Positions 17,659 to 28,075 are shown, counted from the stretch's first letter. The stretch is DNA of 62,887 bases from Rivihabitans pingtungensis (GCF_003201855.1 NZ_QJKI01000017.1:1-62887); one strand, 5' to 3'. The notes: generated by a model from the letters alone, not told the origin. Numbers and translations are program-made.

Positions 17659-18735
17659 TCAGGCCTTGGCGCCCATTGCCTGGGCACGGGCCTTGCGGGC
17701 GCTCAGGTCGGCGTTGGCGGGGCGCCAGCCGGCCAGTTGTTCGCGACAGATGCTGGCCAGCGCCTCCAGCCATGGCGCGCTGTCGTTCAGGCAGGGAATA
17801 TAGCGGTATTCGCCGCCGCCAGCGGTCAGAAAGGTTTCCTTGCCTTCCATGGCGATTTCTTCCAAGGTTTCCAGGCAATCGGCGGCAAAGCCGGGGCAGA
17901 TCACGTCCAGCTTGCCCACCTTCTGCCGACCCAGCTCGCGCAGCACATCGCTGGTATAGGGCTTTACCCATTCGGTACGGCCAAAGCGCGACTGAAAACA
18001 CACCACATAGTCGCTGGCAGCCAGACCCAGCGCTTCGGCCAGCAGGCGACCGGTTTTGTGGCATTCGCACGGGTAGGGGTCGCCCTTGTCCAGGGTGTAG
18101 CGCGGCACGCCATGAAAGCTCATCAGCAGTTTTTCGCCCCGGCCGTGCTGACGCCAATGTGCCTCCACCTGGGCGGCCAGCGCGGCGATATAGGCCGGGT
18201 GGTCGTGGTAATGACGCACGGTGCGCACTTCCGGCATATTGCGCAGCTTCATCAGCGCGGCAAAGGCGGCGTCCAGCGCGCTGCCGCTGCTGCTGGCGGC
18301 GTATTGCGGATACAGCGGCAGCAGCAACAGGCGCTCCACGCCTTGGGCGCGCAGCTTTTGCACGCCTTGCTCGACCGAGGGCTGGCCGTAGCGCATGGCG
18401 AACTCCACCACCACGTGTTCACCGGCCAGCCGGCTGGCCAGGCCTTCCGCCTGACTGCAGGTGTTAACCAGCAGCGGCGAACCTTGCGGCGTCCAGATCG
18501 AGGCGTATTTCTCGGCGGATTTGCGCGGGCGGACATTCAGAATCACGCCGTTCAGAATCAGCGCCCACAGCCAGCGCGGCAGCTCGACCACGCGGCGGTC
18601 AGACAAAAATTGCTTCAGGTAGGGGCGCAGCGCGCGCGCGGTGGGCGCAGCCGGGGTGCCCAGGTTGATCAGCAGCACGCCCAGGCGAGCCGGGCTGTCG
18701 TGTCGAAAACTGGGTTCAGGCAGAAAAGCAGACAT
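17659..18735 (-). CDS. hemH: Ferrochelatase
   Basis: The protein has 358 residues. It inserts Fe2+ into protoporphyrin IX, the last step of haem synthesis. Landmarks are VLLINLGTP at the N-terminus, [24 protein letters not shown], the active-site His in [33 protein letters not shown] and [15 protein letters not shown] with the conserved acidic pair. The length is normal. It is probably monocistronic and precedes purL on the same strand in the opposite transcriptional order (purL stops at 18860, hemH starts at 18735). Confidence 0.96.
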   Translation of the reverse strand: MSAFLPEPSFRHDSPARLGVLLINLGTPAAPTARALRPYLKQFLSDRRVVELPRWLWALILNGVILNVRPRKSAEKYASIWTPQGSPLLVNTCSQAEGLASRLAGEHVVVEFAMRYGQPSVEQGVQKLRAQGVERLLLLPLYPQYAASSSGSALDAAFAALMKLRNMPEVRTVRHYHDHPAYIAALAAQVEAHWRQHGRGEKLLMSFHGVPRYTLDKGDPYPCECHKTGRLLAEALGLAASDYVVCFQSRFGRTEWVKPYTSDVLRELGRQKVGKLDVICPGFAADCLETLEEIAMEGKETFLTAGGGEYRYIPCLNDSAPWLEALASICREQLAGWRPANADLSARKARAQAMGAKA

Positions 18736-18859
18736 CAGGATTCAGCCTCATCATTCAGTAAAAAACCGGGCACATTGGAAACACGGCCCGCGCCGGAGGT
18801 TCCGGGCGGGCCGCACAGCGCCAGAGGCCAGCCTCCGGCGCAGAAACGTCACAGGTGGA

Positions 18860-21800
18860 TCAAGCCAGCCAGGCGCGGGCGTTGGCGAACATGCGGAACC
18901 ACGGGCTGTGCTCGCCCAGGCCTTCCGGGCGCCAGCTCATCTGCACACTGCGGAACACCCGCTCGGGGTGCGGCATCATGATGGTGAAACGGCCATCCGG
19001 CGTGGTCAAGCCAGTGATGCCGTCCGGCGAGCCGTTCGGGTTGTGCGGGTAGATTTCGGTCGCGTTGCCGTCATGATCCAGATAACGCATGGCCACCAAT
19101 GCCTGGGCGCGGGCGTCATCGTTGGCGAATACCGCACGGCCCTCGCCGTGGCTGACCACCACCGGCACCTGCAAGCCCGCCATGCCGGCAAACAGGATGG
19201 ATGGGCTGTCCGGCACCTCCACCATGGTGAAGCGCGCTTCGAACTGCTCGGAGGCATTGCGGCGGAACTTCGGCCAGTGCTCGGCGCCGGGGATGATTTC
19301 CGACAGATTGGACATCATCTGGCAGCCATTGCACACGCCCAGGGCAAACGAATCGTTGCGGGCAAAGAAGGCCTCGAACTGGTCGCGGGCGCGGGCATTG
19401 AACAGAATGCTCTTGGCCCAGCCTTCGCCAGCGCCCAGCACGTCGCCGTAGCTGAAGCCGCCGCAAGCGGCCAAGCCCTTGAAGTCGTTCAGCGACACAC
19501 GGCCTTCGATGATGTCGCTCATGTGCACATCCACCGATTCAAAGCCGGCGCGGTCAAACGCTGCGGCCATTTCCAGCTGGCCGTTCACGCCCTGTTCGCG
19601 CAGGATGGCCATGCGCGGACGCACGCCAGTCTGGATAAACGGCGCCGCCGGGTTGGCTTCGGTGTCAAATGGCACGACGGCAAACAGCCCGCCAGTTTCT
19701 TCGCTGATCAGGTCGAATTCGCTTTGTGCGCACTCGGGGTTGTCGCGCAGCGATTGCAACTCGGCGCTGGTCTGGCTCCAGGTTTGCAGCAGATCAGTCA
19801 GCGCTTGATCAAACACCGTTTCACCGCCCAGGCACAGCGTCAGCGAATCATACTCATCCACTGGCGCCCCCAGCAGGTGCAAGCAAGCGCCCAGGCCAGC
19901 CTGCACCAGGCGAGTGACCACGACTTCCAGTTGTGCGGCGTCGATTTGCAGCACGGCGCCCAGTTCTTCGTTAAACAAGGCGGTCAGCACATCGCCATGT
20001 TCGCCCTGGGCTTTCACCAAGGTATCCAGCTCGACCACCATGCCGGCACGGCTGGCAAAGCTCATTTCCGCCAGGGTGGCGAACAGGCCGCCGTCCGAGC
20101 GGTCGTGGTAGGCCAGCACCAGACCATCGGCATTCAGGTCTTGCAGCGCATGGATAAACGCTTCGAGCTTTTTGCCGTCCACCAGATCCGGCGCTTCGCC
20201 GCTCATTTGCTGGAACACCTGCGCATAGGCCGAGCCGGCCATGCGGCTGCGACCTTCGCCCAGGTCCACCAGCAGCAAGGCGGTTTCGGCAATGTCGGTG
20301 CGCAGTTGCGGGGTGAGCGTGCGGGTGACGTCGTCCACCGGGGCAAACGCCGAGATGATCAGCGACAGCGGCGAAGTGACGCTGCGTTTTTCGCCTTGCT
20401 CTTCCCACACCGTCTTCATCGACAGCGAATCCTTGCCCACCGGGATGGATACCTTCAGCGACTGGCACAGCTCGGACACGGCTTTCACCGTGTCGTACAA
20501 GGCCGCGTCTTCGCCGGGGTGGCCGGCGGCGGCCATCCAGTTGGCCGACAGCTTGACCTGATCCAGCCGGCCAATCGGCGCAGCGGCGATGTTCAGCAGC
20601 GCTTCGGCCACCGCCAGGCGGCCAGAGGCCGGGGCATCGAAGGCGGCCACCGGGGTGCGCTCACCCATGGCCATGGCTTCGCCGGCCAGGGTGTCAAAGC
20701 CCATGGTGGTCACTGCCACATCGGCCACCGGCACCTGCCACGGGCCGACCATCTGGTCGCGCGCGGTCATGCCGCCCACGGTGCGGTCGCCGATGGTGAT
20801 CAAGAAGCTCTTGCTGGCCACGGCCGGCAGGCTGAGCACGCGCTGCACGGCGTCGTCCAGCGTGTGGCCCACAGTGGAGAACGGGGTGACGGCGCGTTTG
20901 ACGCGGGCCACGTCGCGGGTCATGCGCGGCGGTTTGCCCAGCAGCACTTCCAGCGACATATCCACCGCGTCGGCGCCCAGCAGCTCGTCGCGCACGCGCA
21001 GTTGCTGTTCAGCGGTGGCGGTGCCCAGCACGGCAAACGGGCAGCGCTCGCGTTCGCACAGCGCGGCGAAAGCATCCAGATTGTCCGGGTGAATGGCCAG
21101 CACATAGCGCTCTTGCGATTCATTGCACCAGATTTGCATCGGCGACATGCCGGATTCTTCCAGCGGCACGGCGCGCAGATCAATCACGCCGCCACGATTG
21201 GAGCCGTGAATCAGCTCGGGCAGGGCATTGGACAGGCCGCCAGCGCCAACATCGTGAATCGACAGAATCGGGTTGGCTTCGCCCAGCTGCCAGCAGCGGT
21301 CGATGACTTCCTGGCAGCGGCGTTCGATTTCCGGGTTGCCGCGCTGCACCGAGTCGAAATCCAGGTCTTCGGCATTGGCGCCGGTGTCCATCGACGACGC
21401 CGCACCGCCGCCCAGGCCGATCAACAGGCCAGGGCCGCCCAGCTGGATCAGCAGCGCGCCTTCCGGCAGTTCGTGTTTGTCGATCTGGCCGCCCTGGATA
21501 TTGCCCAGGCCACCAGCGATCATGATCGGCTTGTGATAGCCGCGCATCTCGCCGTGCACTTCGGCTTCAAAGGTGCGGAAGTAGCCAGCCAGGTTGGGGC
21601 GGCCGAATTCGTTATTGAACGCCGCGCCGCCAATCGGGCCATCCAGCATGATTTGCAGGGCCGAGGCAATGCGCGAGGGCTTGCCGCAGCCGGTGTCTTC
21701 CCACGGCTGGATAAAGTCCGGGATATTCAGGTTGGAGACGGTAAAGCCAGTCAGGCCCGCCTTGGGGCGCGAGCCGCGGCCGGTGGCGCCTTCGTCGCGG

Positions 21801-22753
21801 ATTTCGCCGCCCGAGCCGGTGGATGCGCCAGGGAAGGGCGAAATCGCCGTCGGGTGGTTGTGGGTTTCCACCTTCATCAGGATATGGGTCGGCTCTTCGT
21901 GGTAAGCGTAGCGATGACTGCCGCTTTCCGGGTAGAAACGGCCGACGGTGCGGCCTTCGATCACCGACGAGTTATCCGAATACGCCACCAGCGTGCCGTG
22001 CGGATGCGCCTTGTGAGTGTCGCGGATCATGCCGAACAGGCTTTTGTCTTTGGCCTTACCGTCGATCACAAAGGTGGCGTTGAAAATCTTGTGGCGGCAG
22101 TGTTCCGAGTTGGCCTGAGCGAACATCATCAGCTCGACGTCGGTCGGGTTGCGGCCGATGGCGGTGAAGTTTTCCACCAGATAATCAATTTCGTCCGGCG
22201 ACAGCGCCAGGCCGAATTCGCGGTTGGCGGCTTCCAGCGCGGCGCGGCCGCCAGCCAGCACGTCGACGGTGCGCAAGGGCTGCGGCGCGACATGCGAGAA
22301 CAGCCGCTCGGCGTCGTCCAGCGCGCCCAGCACTTGTTCGGTCATGCGGTCGTGCAGCAGCGCGGCCAGCTGCTGGCGCTGCTCGGCAGTGAGCTCGGCG
22401 CCGCTGACCCAGTAGGCCACGCCGCGCTCGATGCGCTCGACCACGCCCAGGCCACAATGGCGGGCGATGTCGGTGGCCTTGGACGACCACGGCGAGATAG
22501 TGCCGATGCGCGGCACGGCCAGAAACAGCTCGCCTTGTGGGGCGGGTTCGAGCTGCGGCTCACCATACGTCAGAATGCGCGCCAGGGTGGCGGATTCCGC
22601 CCCATCCGGCTGTGCCGACACCTCGGCGAAGTGCCAGTATTCTGCGGCAATTGTCAGGGTTGGCAATCCGGCTTCAGAGATGGCACGATGCAGTTTGTCG
22701 GAACGAAACGCAGACAGCGCGGCGCCGCCGCGAAGCTTGAGAATGGAAGGCAT
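18860..22753 (-). CDS. purL: Phosphoribosylformylglycinamidine synthase
   Basis: The protein has 1297 residues from ATG 22753 ([10 protein letters not shown]); an upstream in-frame start at 22789 is less likely. This is the large single-chain PurL of proteobacteria, which converts FGAR to FGAM with glutamine. An N-terminal domain ([10 protein letters not shown]) is followed by two AIRS/PurM-like halves ([34 protein letters not shown]). The C-terminal glutaminase has [13 protein letters not shown] context ([17 protein letters not shown]), the nucleophile Cys in [10 protein letters not shown] and the His-Glu of [10 protein letters not shown]. The region is strongly codon-biased, which leaves long open antisense frames. 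Confidence 0.97.
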   Translation of the reverse strand: MPSILKLRGGAALSAFRSDKLHRAISEAGLPTLTIAAEYWHFAEVSAQPDGAESATLARILTYGEPQLEPAPQGELFLAVPRIGTISPWSSKATDIARHCGLGVVERIERGVAYWVSGAELTAEQRQQLAALLHDRMTEQVLGALDDAERLFSHVAPQPLRTVDVLAGGRAALEAANREFGLALSPDEIDYLVENFTAIGRNPTDVELMMFAQANSEHCRHKIFNATFVIDGKAKDKSLFGMIRDTHKAHPHGTLVAYSDNSSVIEGRTVGRFYPESGSHRYAYHEEPTHILMKVETHNHPTAISPFPGASTGSGGEIRDEGATGRGSRPKAGLTGFTVSNLNIPDFIQPWEDTGCGKPSRIASALQIMLDGPIGGAAFNNEFGRPNLAGYFRTFEAEVHGEMRGYHKPIMIAGGLGNIQGGQIDKHELPEGALLIQLGGPGLLIGLGGGAASSMDTGANAEDLDFDSVQRGNPEIERRCQEVIDRCWQLGEANPILSIHDVGAGGLSNALPELIHGSNRGGVIDLRAVPLEESGMSPMQIWCNESQERYVLAIHPDNLDAFAALCERERCPFAVLGTATAEQQLRVRDELLGADAVDMSLEVLLGKPPRMTRDVARVKRAVTPFSTVGHTLDDAVQRVLSLPAVASKSFLITIGDRTVGGMTARDQMVGPWQVPVADVAVTTMGFDTLAGEAMAMGERTPVAAFDAPASGRLAVAEALLNIAAAPIGRLDQVKLSANWMAAAGHPGEDAALYDTVKAVSELCQSLKVSIPVGKDSLSMKTVWEEQGEKRSVTSPLSLIISAFAPVDDVTRTLTPQLRTDIAETALLLVDLGEGRSRMAGSAYAQVFQQMSGEAPDLVDGKKLEAFIHALQDLNADGLVLAYHDRSDGGLFATLAEMSFASRAGMVVELDTLVKAQGEHGDVLTALFNEELGAVLQIDAAQLEVVVTRLVQAGLGACLHLLGAPVDEYDSLTLCLGGETVFDQALTDLLQTWSQTSAELQSLRDNPECAQSEFDLISEETGGLFAVVPFDTEANPAAPFIQTGVRPRMAILREQGVNGQLEMAAAFDRAGFESVDVHMSDIIEGRVSLNDFKGLAACGGFSYGDVLGAGEGWAKSILFNARARDQFEAFFARNDSFALGVCNGCQMMSNLSEIIPGAEHWPKFRRNASEQFEARFTMVEVPDSPSILFAGMAGLQVPVVVSHGEGRAVFANDDARAQALVAMRYLDHDGNATEIYPHNPNGSPDGITGLTTPDGRFTIMMPHPERVFRSVQMSWRPEGLGEHSPWFRMFANARAWLA

Positions 22754-22861
22754 TGAGGGAACTCGCAGCAACGGGTAAAAAACGGTCATAATACATCAAA
22801 ACGCCGTCCGTTTCGAGCGGGATTGCGACGCGAAAATTTGCTAAACCACGGATTAAATTGA

Positions 22862-23218
<357 letters not shown>

Positions 23219-23265
23219 GTCGTCTTGCTGGCCCATCGCCCTGAGCGAATGGGCCACGCCTCGCT

Positions 23266-23378
23266 GATTCACACAGCGAACAAAATTCATCTGGCGTTGT
23301 TGTGCGTCCTTGCCAGACGATGTGTACTGTCTGCGGTCGCAGGTCTGGCCAGGCACGCTGCGCTGAGTGCTGTGAGCC
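23266..23378 (-). repeat. Dispersed palindromic repeat, diverged copy
   Basis: Weak terminal arms (TTCACACAGC / GCTGTGAG) flank a centre CTGGCGTTGTTGTGCGTCC-TTGCC-TGTCTGC. The order matches the reverse complement of the copies at 38341-38432 and 45359-45455. It lies between glnB and the secreted hypothetical gene. Confidence 0.45.
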
Positions 23379-23468
23379 GTCCCTTCATTCTGATTTTTCC
23401 GACATCCAGACCGCCCCAGGCCTGTTATCATGCCGATCCATTGATGACATTGCCGTTGGCGAGTTGCC

Positions 23469-23867
23469 ATGATGCCTCTGCGTATTTTGCTGGCCGCCTG
23501 TCTGGTTAGCGCTGCCCTGCCCGTGCTGGCCACGCCGCAAGTGGCCTGCCACTATAGCTATGGTGGCGAAACCCACACCCTGCGCGCTGCGCCCAGCGCC
23601 TCGCCCTACACCGTGGACAGCGTGCCGGTGGGCTCGTATTTTCATTTTCGCGTGGTATTGCGCACCCGGCCGGCGGATTTGGCCAGTGTCGAGGTGTACA
23701 CCTACGCCGACCGCGACGAAGACGGCCTGGCCTTGATTCACCAGGCCAGCTATCCCTTTCCGCCGGCCCGCCAGCCTGGCCGGCAATATGGCTTCAGCGG
23801 TCGCCACCGGGTGTACGAGCCGGTGCGCGACGGTGAGCTGAGCTATTGGTGCGAGCGCCTGTCATGA
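23469..23867 (+). CDS. Small secreted protein of unknown function
   Basis: The protein has 132 residues with a cleavable signal peptide (MMPLRILLAACLVSAALPVLA). The mature part of about 110 residues is probably beta-rich, contains two Cys (ACHYSYGG near the start, YWCERLS at the end) that could form a disulfide, and has an acidic YADRDEDG loop. I do not recognise a family. Its stop overlaps the capA-like start (ATGA), so the two are translationally coupled and may act together in the periplasm. Confidence 0.7.
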   Translation: MMPLRILLAACLVSAALPVLATPQVACHYSYGGETHTLRAAPSASPYTVDSVPVGSYFHFRVVLRTRPADLASVEVYTYADRDEDGLALIHQASYPFPPARQPGRQYGFSGRHRVYEPVRDGELSYWCERLS

Positions 23868-24859
23868 GCAAATCATTGAAAAACACGCTGGCCTGCGCCA
23901 GTGCCTTGGCCGCCCTGCTGGCCGGCCCGGCGCAGGCCGAGGCGCAGTTGCGGCTGAATCTGGTGGGCGATGTGATGCTGGACGACGGCCCCGGCAAGGT
24001 GATTGCCGACGGCCGCGACCCATTTGCGCCGATGGCCGCCCTGCTGGCCGATGCCGATTACACCATCGGCAATCTGGAAACCCCGGTTGCCACCACTGGC
24101 CGGGCGATGGACAGCAAGATTTACACCTTCCGCGCCCATCCGCGCGTGCTGCCGGTGCTCAAGCGCCACCTGCACGCGGTGGCGCTGGCCAATAATCACT
24201 CGGGCGACTACGGCAAAACCGCCTTCAGCGAAACGCTGGCGCTGCTCAAGCAACACGGCATCCCGTATTTTGGCGGCGGCGCCAATCTGCGCGAGGCGCA
24301 CGCGCCGCTGTGGCTGGAAAAATCCGGCCTGCGCGTGGCCTTGCTCAGCTACAACGAATTCAAGCCGCGCGCATTCGAGGCCGGCGCTCAGCAGCCAGGC
24401 ATTGCCTGGAGCGAAGACGCCCAGGTGATCAGCGACATCCGCGCCGCGCGCGCTGCCGGGGCCGACTTGGTGATTCCGTTCATGCATTGGGGGTGGGAGC
24501 GGGAAACCACGCCCAGCGCCCGCCAACGCCAGCTGGCGCGGCGGATGATCGACCACGGCGCCGACGCGGTGGTGGGCGGCCATCCGCATGTCACCCAGGG
24601 CGCAGAAACCTATCGCGGCAAGCCGATTATCTACAGCCTGGGCAATTTTGTGTTTGACGGCTTTGACCGCCAGGCAGAAAAACGCGGCTGGCTGCTGCGC
24701 ATGACGCTGACCCGCCACGGCGTGGCGCGCTGGGACACCGTGGCGGCGGATATGGACGCCGAAGGCATTCCGCATCCGGCAGCACACGCCTCGCCGTGCG
24801 GCGTGGCCGGCGACGCCAGGGTGCATGCCTGCCTGAACGGCGCGCGCGTCGCGCCGTAA
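23864..24859 (+). CDS. CapA-family (poly-gamma-glutamate synthesis-like) metallophosphatase-fold protein
   Basis: The protein has 331 residues with a signal peptide ending near AQAEA. The PGA_cap fold is recognised by LNLVGDVMLDD, IGNLETPVA, the ANNHSGDYG motif, FMHWGWERE and GGHPHVTQG with the metal-binding His. In Bacillus CapA is part of capsule export; proteobacterial homologues are periplasmic and of mostly unknown role. No capB/capC is present, so a poly-glutamate capsule is not implied. It is coupled to the upstream small secreted protein by an ATGA overlap. Confidence 0.85.
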   Translation: MSKSLKNTLACASALAALLAGPAQAEAQLRLNLVGDVMLDDGPGKVIADGRDPFAPMAALLADADYTIGNLETPVATTGRAMDSKIYTFRAHPRVLPVLKRHLHAVALANNHSGDYGKTAFSETLALLKQHGIPYFGGGANLREAHAPLWLEKSGLRVALLSYNEFKPRAFEAGAQQPGIAWSEDAQVISDIRAARAAGADLVIPFMHWGWERETTPSARQRQLARRMIDHGADAVVGGHPHVTQGAETYRGKPIIYSLGNFVFDGFDRQAEKRGWLLRMTLTRHGVARWDTVAADMDAEGIPHPAAHASPCGVAGDARVHACLNGARVAP

Positions 24860-24866
24860 GATCGAC

Positions 24867-25175
24867 TCAGTGGCCGGCGCAGCCGCAACCGCCGCCGCCA
24901 CCCCCTCCACAACCGCCGCCCGAGCCTTCTGCGCCGGGCAGATCCACGGTGAAATCAATCACCACTTGTTCGCTATCGCGCTGCTGATAGGCCAGGCGGA
25001 TTTGCTCGCCGTAGCGCTGCTGGATTTGCCCCAGCAGCGGCAGCGGATCATGATCATTCACAAAGCGCATGGTTTCACCATGGCTGAGCGATTCCAGCGC
25101 ACCAAAAATGGCTGCGTGGCGAAAGCGCTTGGCGATGCCACGCGCGTCGAACAGATGAATTTGCGAGGTTTGCAT
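24867..25175 (-). CDS. DUF2249-type small protein with Gly/Cys-rich tail
   Basis: The protein has 102 residues from ATG 25175. Residues 1-80 (HLFDARGIAKRFRHAAIF, LSHGETMRFVNDHDPLPLL, YQQRDSEQVVIDF) have the compact pattern of DUF2249, a TusA-like fold found near nitric-oxide and redox genes. The last 18 residues are a run of glycines with three cysteines followed by AGH, possibly a metal-binding or flexible redox tail. It is divergent from a flavodoxin-like gene with 36 bases between starts and converges with capA, with 7 bases between stops. Confidence 0.75.
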   Translation of the reverse strand: MQTSQIHLFDARGIAKRFRHAAIFGALESLSHGETMRFVNDHDPLPLLGQIQQRYGEQIRLAYQQRDSEQVVIDFTVDLPGAEGSGGGCGGGGGGGCGCAGH

Positions 25176-25211
25176 GTGGGATTCTCCGGTAAACACAGGG
25201 AGCACTGTGCC

Positions 25212-25709
25212 ATGACCGAGCCTTTGGCCGCCTTGAGCGCGGATAAGAATTTCCCGACCGTGCTGGTGGTGTACGCCAGCCAGAGCGGCCGCACCGCCCG
25301 CCTGGCCCAGGCCGCCGCCGATGGCGCGCGCCAGGCCGAGCCCGGTGCGCGGGTGTGGCTGCGCCCGGCGCTGGAAGCCTGCGTGGAGGATTTGCTGGCC
25401 GCTGATGCGCTGCTGCTGGCTACGCCAGAGAACTTTGGCTATATGGCCGGCGCGCTGAAAGATTTTTTTGATCGCACCTACTACCCGGCGCAAGGCCGCT
25501 GCCAGGGCCTGCCCTATGCAGTGATGGTGTGCGCCGGCAATGACGGCCGTGGCGCGATTGCCGCCATCGAGCGCATTGCCATTGGTTACGGCTGGCGCGC
25601 CGTGGCGCCGCCCTTGCGTGTGGTGGGCGAGCCCGATGCGCAAGCGCTGGCCGACGCCGCCGAACTGGGCGGCGGCCTGGCGGCCGGGGTGGCCTTGGGC
25701 ATCTGCTAG
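25212..25709 (+). CDS. Flavodoxin-like NAD(P)H oxidoreductase
   Basis: The protein has 165 residues. The P-loop for FMN is VVYASQSGRTARLAQ near residue 20, followed by the flavodoxin TPENFGYMAGALKDFFDRTYY segment (split here: ATPENFGYMAGALKDFF, then DRTYYP). It resembles the WrbA/NADPH-dependent FMN reductase-like group. The partner is unknown. The start shares a 36-base divergent region with the DUF2249 gene, which suggests joint regulation. Confidence 0.82.
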   Translation: MTEPLAALSADKNFPTVLVVYASQSGRTARLAQAAADGARQAEPGARVWLRPALEACVEDLLAADALLLATPENFGYMAGALKDFFDRTYYPAQGRCQGLPYAVMVCAGNDGRGAIAAIERIAIGYGWRAVAPPLRVVGEPDAQALADAAELGGGLAAGVALGIC

Positions 25710-25777
25710 TAGCCAGTCACGTTGAAACACGAGGGTTCATGTGTCACGACGAACCTCTCTCCGCATGACACCAAGTC

Positions 25778-25797
25778 ATTCCCGCGCAGGCGGGAAT
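25778..25797 (+). repeat. dRS3-type inverted repeat
   Basis: The sequence is exactly ATTCCC-N8-GGGAAT (ATTCCCGCGCAGGCGGGAAT), the consensus of the dRS3 element known from Neisseria genomes, where arrays serve as integration and recombination sites. It stands alone in the gap between the flavodoxin-like gene and bamD. Confidence 0.6.
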
Positions 25798-25913
25798 CCT
25801 GGCGTGTCCACAGCGTAGCGCAGGCCAGTCAGTTCAAATCATGTTAACTGACTACAAGGGCAGGCACGGGGCCTGCTCTTCAGGAACGTTTCGCTGAATT
25901 TTGTGAGCAGAAC

Positions 25914-25958
25914 TAAAAAAACAGGGCCAGCGCCTTGGCAGCGTTGGCCCTGTTTTCT
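25914..25958 (-). terminator. Rho-independent terminator of bamD
   Basis: ACAGGGCCAGCGC pairs with GCGTTGGCCCTGT, forming a strong GC stem. On the minus strand it is followed by a run of T (the A run at 25915-25921 on the plus strand). It lies 39 bases after the bamD stop. Confidence 0.8.
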
Positions 25959-25996
25959 GTCAGACGCAAAGTCTGAGCTGCCGTTGCTTGCTCCGC

Positions 25997-26791
25997 TTAA
26001 CGCCAGAACTGATACCACGGCATATCCTGATACACCCACGGGGTTTTCAGGTAGCGGCTGTTCGGGTAGTTTTGCGCCAGCACGCGGCGGCTGTCGTCGG
26101 CCAGCGGCTTGAGCTCCAGCTCGGTGTAGGCGGTGGCCATCAGCGCCAGCGCTTCTTCCACGTACGGCGTGTTGGAGAACTCCCGAATGGCGGCCTGGGC
26201 GCGGTTGGCCGCCGCCAGATAGGCCTTGCGCTTCATATAGTAGCGCGCCACATGCATCTCGTTGGCGGCCAGCGCATCCACCAGAATGATCATCTTCTTG
26301 CGTGCGTCGTCCACATACTGGCTGTCCGGGTAACGCTTGATCAACTCGCCAAACGCCTGGAAAGCCTCACGGCCGGCGCGCGGGTCACGTTCGGACAAAT
26401 CCTGCCCGGTCCAGCGGGTCAGCAGCGATTCGTCTTCGTTGAAGTGGATCAAGCCCTTCAGGTAATAGATGTAATCCAGGTTGGCGTGCGCCGGGTGCAA
26501 CTTGATAAAGCGATCGCAGGCAGCCAGTGCCATTTGCGACTCTTTATCCTTGTAATGGGCGTAAGCCAGGTCCATTTGGGCCTGTTGGGCATAGCGACCG
26601 TACGGAAAGCGTGCTTCCAGCGTTTCATAGAGTTGCACGGCACGGGTATAATTGCCGCTGTTCAACTCGTCGCGGGCTTCGCCGTACAGCCGTTCAACCG
26701 GCCAGCCTCGCGTTTCATCTGCAGGTCCCTTGGTGGACGAACAAGCCACCAGGCCTGCTGTCATCAGCATTGCAGCTACGATTTTTTTCAT
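25997..26791 (-). CDS. bamD: Outer-membrane assembly lipoprotein BamD
   Basis: The protein has 264 residues. The lipobox GLVACSS marks lipidation at Cys17. TPR-like helices follow: LYGEARDELNSGNYTRAVQLYE, YAQQAQMDLAYAHYK, FQAFGELIKRYPDSQYVDDA, then YYMKRKAYLAAANRAQ, the family's most conserved segment. BamD is the essential lipoprotein of the BAM complex that folds outer-membrane beta-barrels. Its ATG overlaps the divergent rluD start by two bases, so each promoter must lie within the other gene. Confidence 0.95.
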   Translation of the reverse strand: MKKIVAAMLMTAGLVACSSTKGPADETRGWPVERLYGEARDELNSGNYTRAVQLYETLEARFPYGRYAQQAQMDLAYAHYKDKESQMALAACDRFIKLHPAHANLDYIYYLKGLIHFNEDESLLTRWTGQDLSERDPRAGREAFQAFGELIKRYPDSQYVDDARKKMIILVDALAANEMHVARYYMKRKAYLAAANRAQAAIREFSNTPYVEEALALMATAYTELELKPLADDSRRVLAQNYPNSRYLKTPWVYQDMPWYQFWR

Positions 26792-27851
26792 GAGCCATCC
26801 TTACGACAATTCCGAAGATTATAACGACTTATCCGAAAACCGTGTCGTCCAGATACCGACGGAATTCGCCGGAGAGCGGCTCGACGCCGCACTGGCCAAA
26901 CTGTTCCCGATGTACTCGCGCTCCCGGCTGCAACAATGGATCAAGGACGGCCACGTGCTGCTCAATGGCGAGCCGGCGCTGGGCAAGCAAAAAGTCTACG
27001 GCGACGAGCAAATCCTGCTGGACGCCCCGCCGCCGCCCGAGCTGACCGCCTTTACCGCCGAAGAGATTTATTTTCCGGTGGTGTACGAAGACGAGCACCT
27101 GCTGGTGATCGACAAACCCGCCGGCCTGGTGGTGCACCCGGCCGCCGGCAACTGGTCGGGCACCTTGCTCAACGGCCTGCTGCACTACTGCCCCAGCCAG
27201 GCCCAGCTGCCGCGCGCCGGCATTGTGCACCGCCTGGACAAAGACACCAGCGGCCTGATGGTGGTGGCAAAAACCCAACTGGCGCAAACCGACCTGGTGC
27301 GCCAGCTGCAAGCGCGCACCGTCAAGCGCCACTACCGCGCCGTGGCCGACGGCCTGGTGCGCCAATCCGGCACGATTGACGCCGCCATCGGCCGCGACCC
27401 GCGCAACCGCCTGAAAATGGCCGTGCTCAGCTTTGGCGGCAAACCGGCCATCACCCATGTGGAGGTCATCGAGCGCCTGCAACACCACAGCCTGGTGGAA
27501 TGCCGGCTGGAAACCGGCCGCACCCACCAGATTCGCGTGCACATGCAAAAAGCCGGACACCCGCTGGCCGGCGACCCGCTGTATGGCAACCCGCGCCACG
27601 CCATGAGCGATGCCGCCCGCGAAGCGGTCAACCTGCTGGGTCGCCAGGCGCTGCACGCCTTCCGCCTGGCCCTGGTGCACCCGGCCACCGGCGAAACCAT
27701 GCAGTGGAAATCCCGCCTGCCCGCCGACATGCGCGCCCTGCTCACCGTGCTGCGCAGCGAAATGCACGGCAAGGCGCTGCCGCTGGACGACGACGACTTT
27801 GACGATGAGGATGATGGCGACTGGGAGATTATTTACACCCGCGAAGAGTAA
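26790..27851 (+). CDS. rluD: 23S rRNA pseudouridine(1911/1915/1917) synthase
   Basis: The protein has 353 residues. An N-terminal S4 domain (RLDAALAKLFPMYSRSRLQQ) is followed by the RluA-type catalytic core with GIVHRLDKDTSGLMVVAK (catalytic Asp), INKPAGL-type VIDKPAGLVVHP, and GRTHQIRVHM. The C-terminal tail is highly acidic (DDDDFDDEDDGD), as in Neisseria RluD. It modifies helix 69 of 23S rRNA. The start at 26790 shares its CATG with the bamD start. No ATG close downstream would preserve the S4 domain. Confidence 0.95.
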   Translation: MSHPYDNSEDYNDLSENRVVQIPTEFAGERLDAALAKLFPMYSRSRLQQWIKDGHVLLNGEPALGKQKVYGDEQILLDAPPPPELTAFTAEEIYFPVVYEDEHLLVIDKPAGLVVHPAAGNWSGTLLNGLLHYCPSQAQLPRAGIVHRLDKDTSGLMVVAKTQLAQTDLVRQLQARTVKRHYRAVADGLVRQSGTIDAAIGRDPRNRLKMAVLSFGGKPAITHVEVIERLQHHSLVECRLETGRTHQIRVHMQKAGHPLAGDPLYGNPRHAMSDAAREAVNLLGRQALHAFRLALVHPATGETMQWKSRLPADMRALLTVLRSEMHGKALPLDDDDFDDEDDGDWEIIYTREE

Positions 27852-27944
27852 GCCCAAGCCGGCGCTGACCCGGGCCAGCGCCGGCCATCCGCATGGCATC
27901 GGGGCTAGGCAAAAGCCCGGCAAGCCGGTATAGTTATGAGTTCC

Positions 27945-28034
27945 GGAAGCGTGGCTGAGCGGTTTAAGGCAGCGGTCTTGAAAACCGTCGGGGATGCGAG
28001 TCCCCCGTGAGTTCGAATCTCACCGCTTCCGCCA
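27945..28034 (+). tRNA. tRNA-Ser (anticodon TGA)
   Basis: The 90-base gene includes an encoded CCA (28032-28034). The acceptor arms GGAAGCG / CGCTTCC pair fully. The anticodon TGA is at 27979-27981 within GGTCTTGAAAACC. A long variable arm and GTTCGAATC T-loop confirm class II tRNA-Ser. A terminator follows directly. Confidence 0.97.
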
Positions 28035-28041
28035 GATCGAT

Positions 28042-28073
28042 AAAAACCCCCTGATTTTTCAGGGGGTTTTTAT
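28042..28073. terminator. Bidirectional terminator after tRNA-Ser
   Basis: ACCCCCTGA pairs with TCAGGGGGT over a TTTT loop. A-run and T-run flank it on both sides, so it can serve both the tRNA (plus) and the STAND ATPase gene (minus), whose stop is at 28076. Confidence 0.9.
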
Positions 28074-28075
28074 AT

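Noticed and set aside
18641..22756. A 1371-codon open frame on the plus strand, opposite purL
   Set aside because: It is the antisense of a confidently identified PurL. Its Ala/Gln/His-rich composition is a by-product of GC-rich codon use, and no domain is recognisable.
23864..24859. Poly-gamma-glutamate capsule locus
   Set aside because: Only a CapA-like gene is present. capB, capC and capE are absent.
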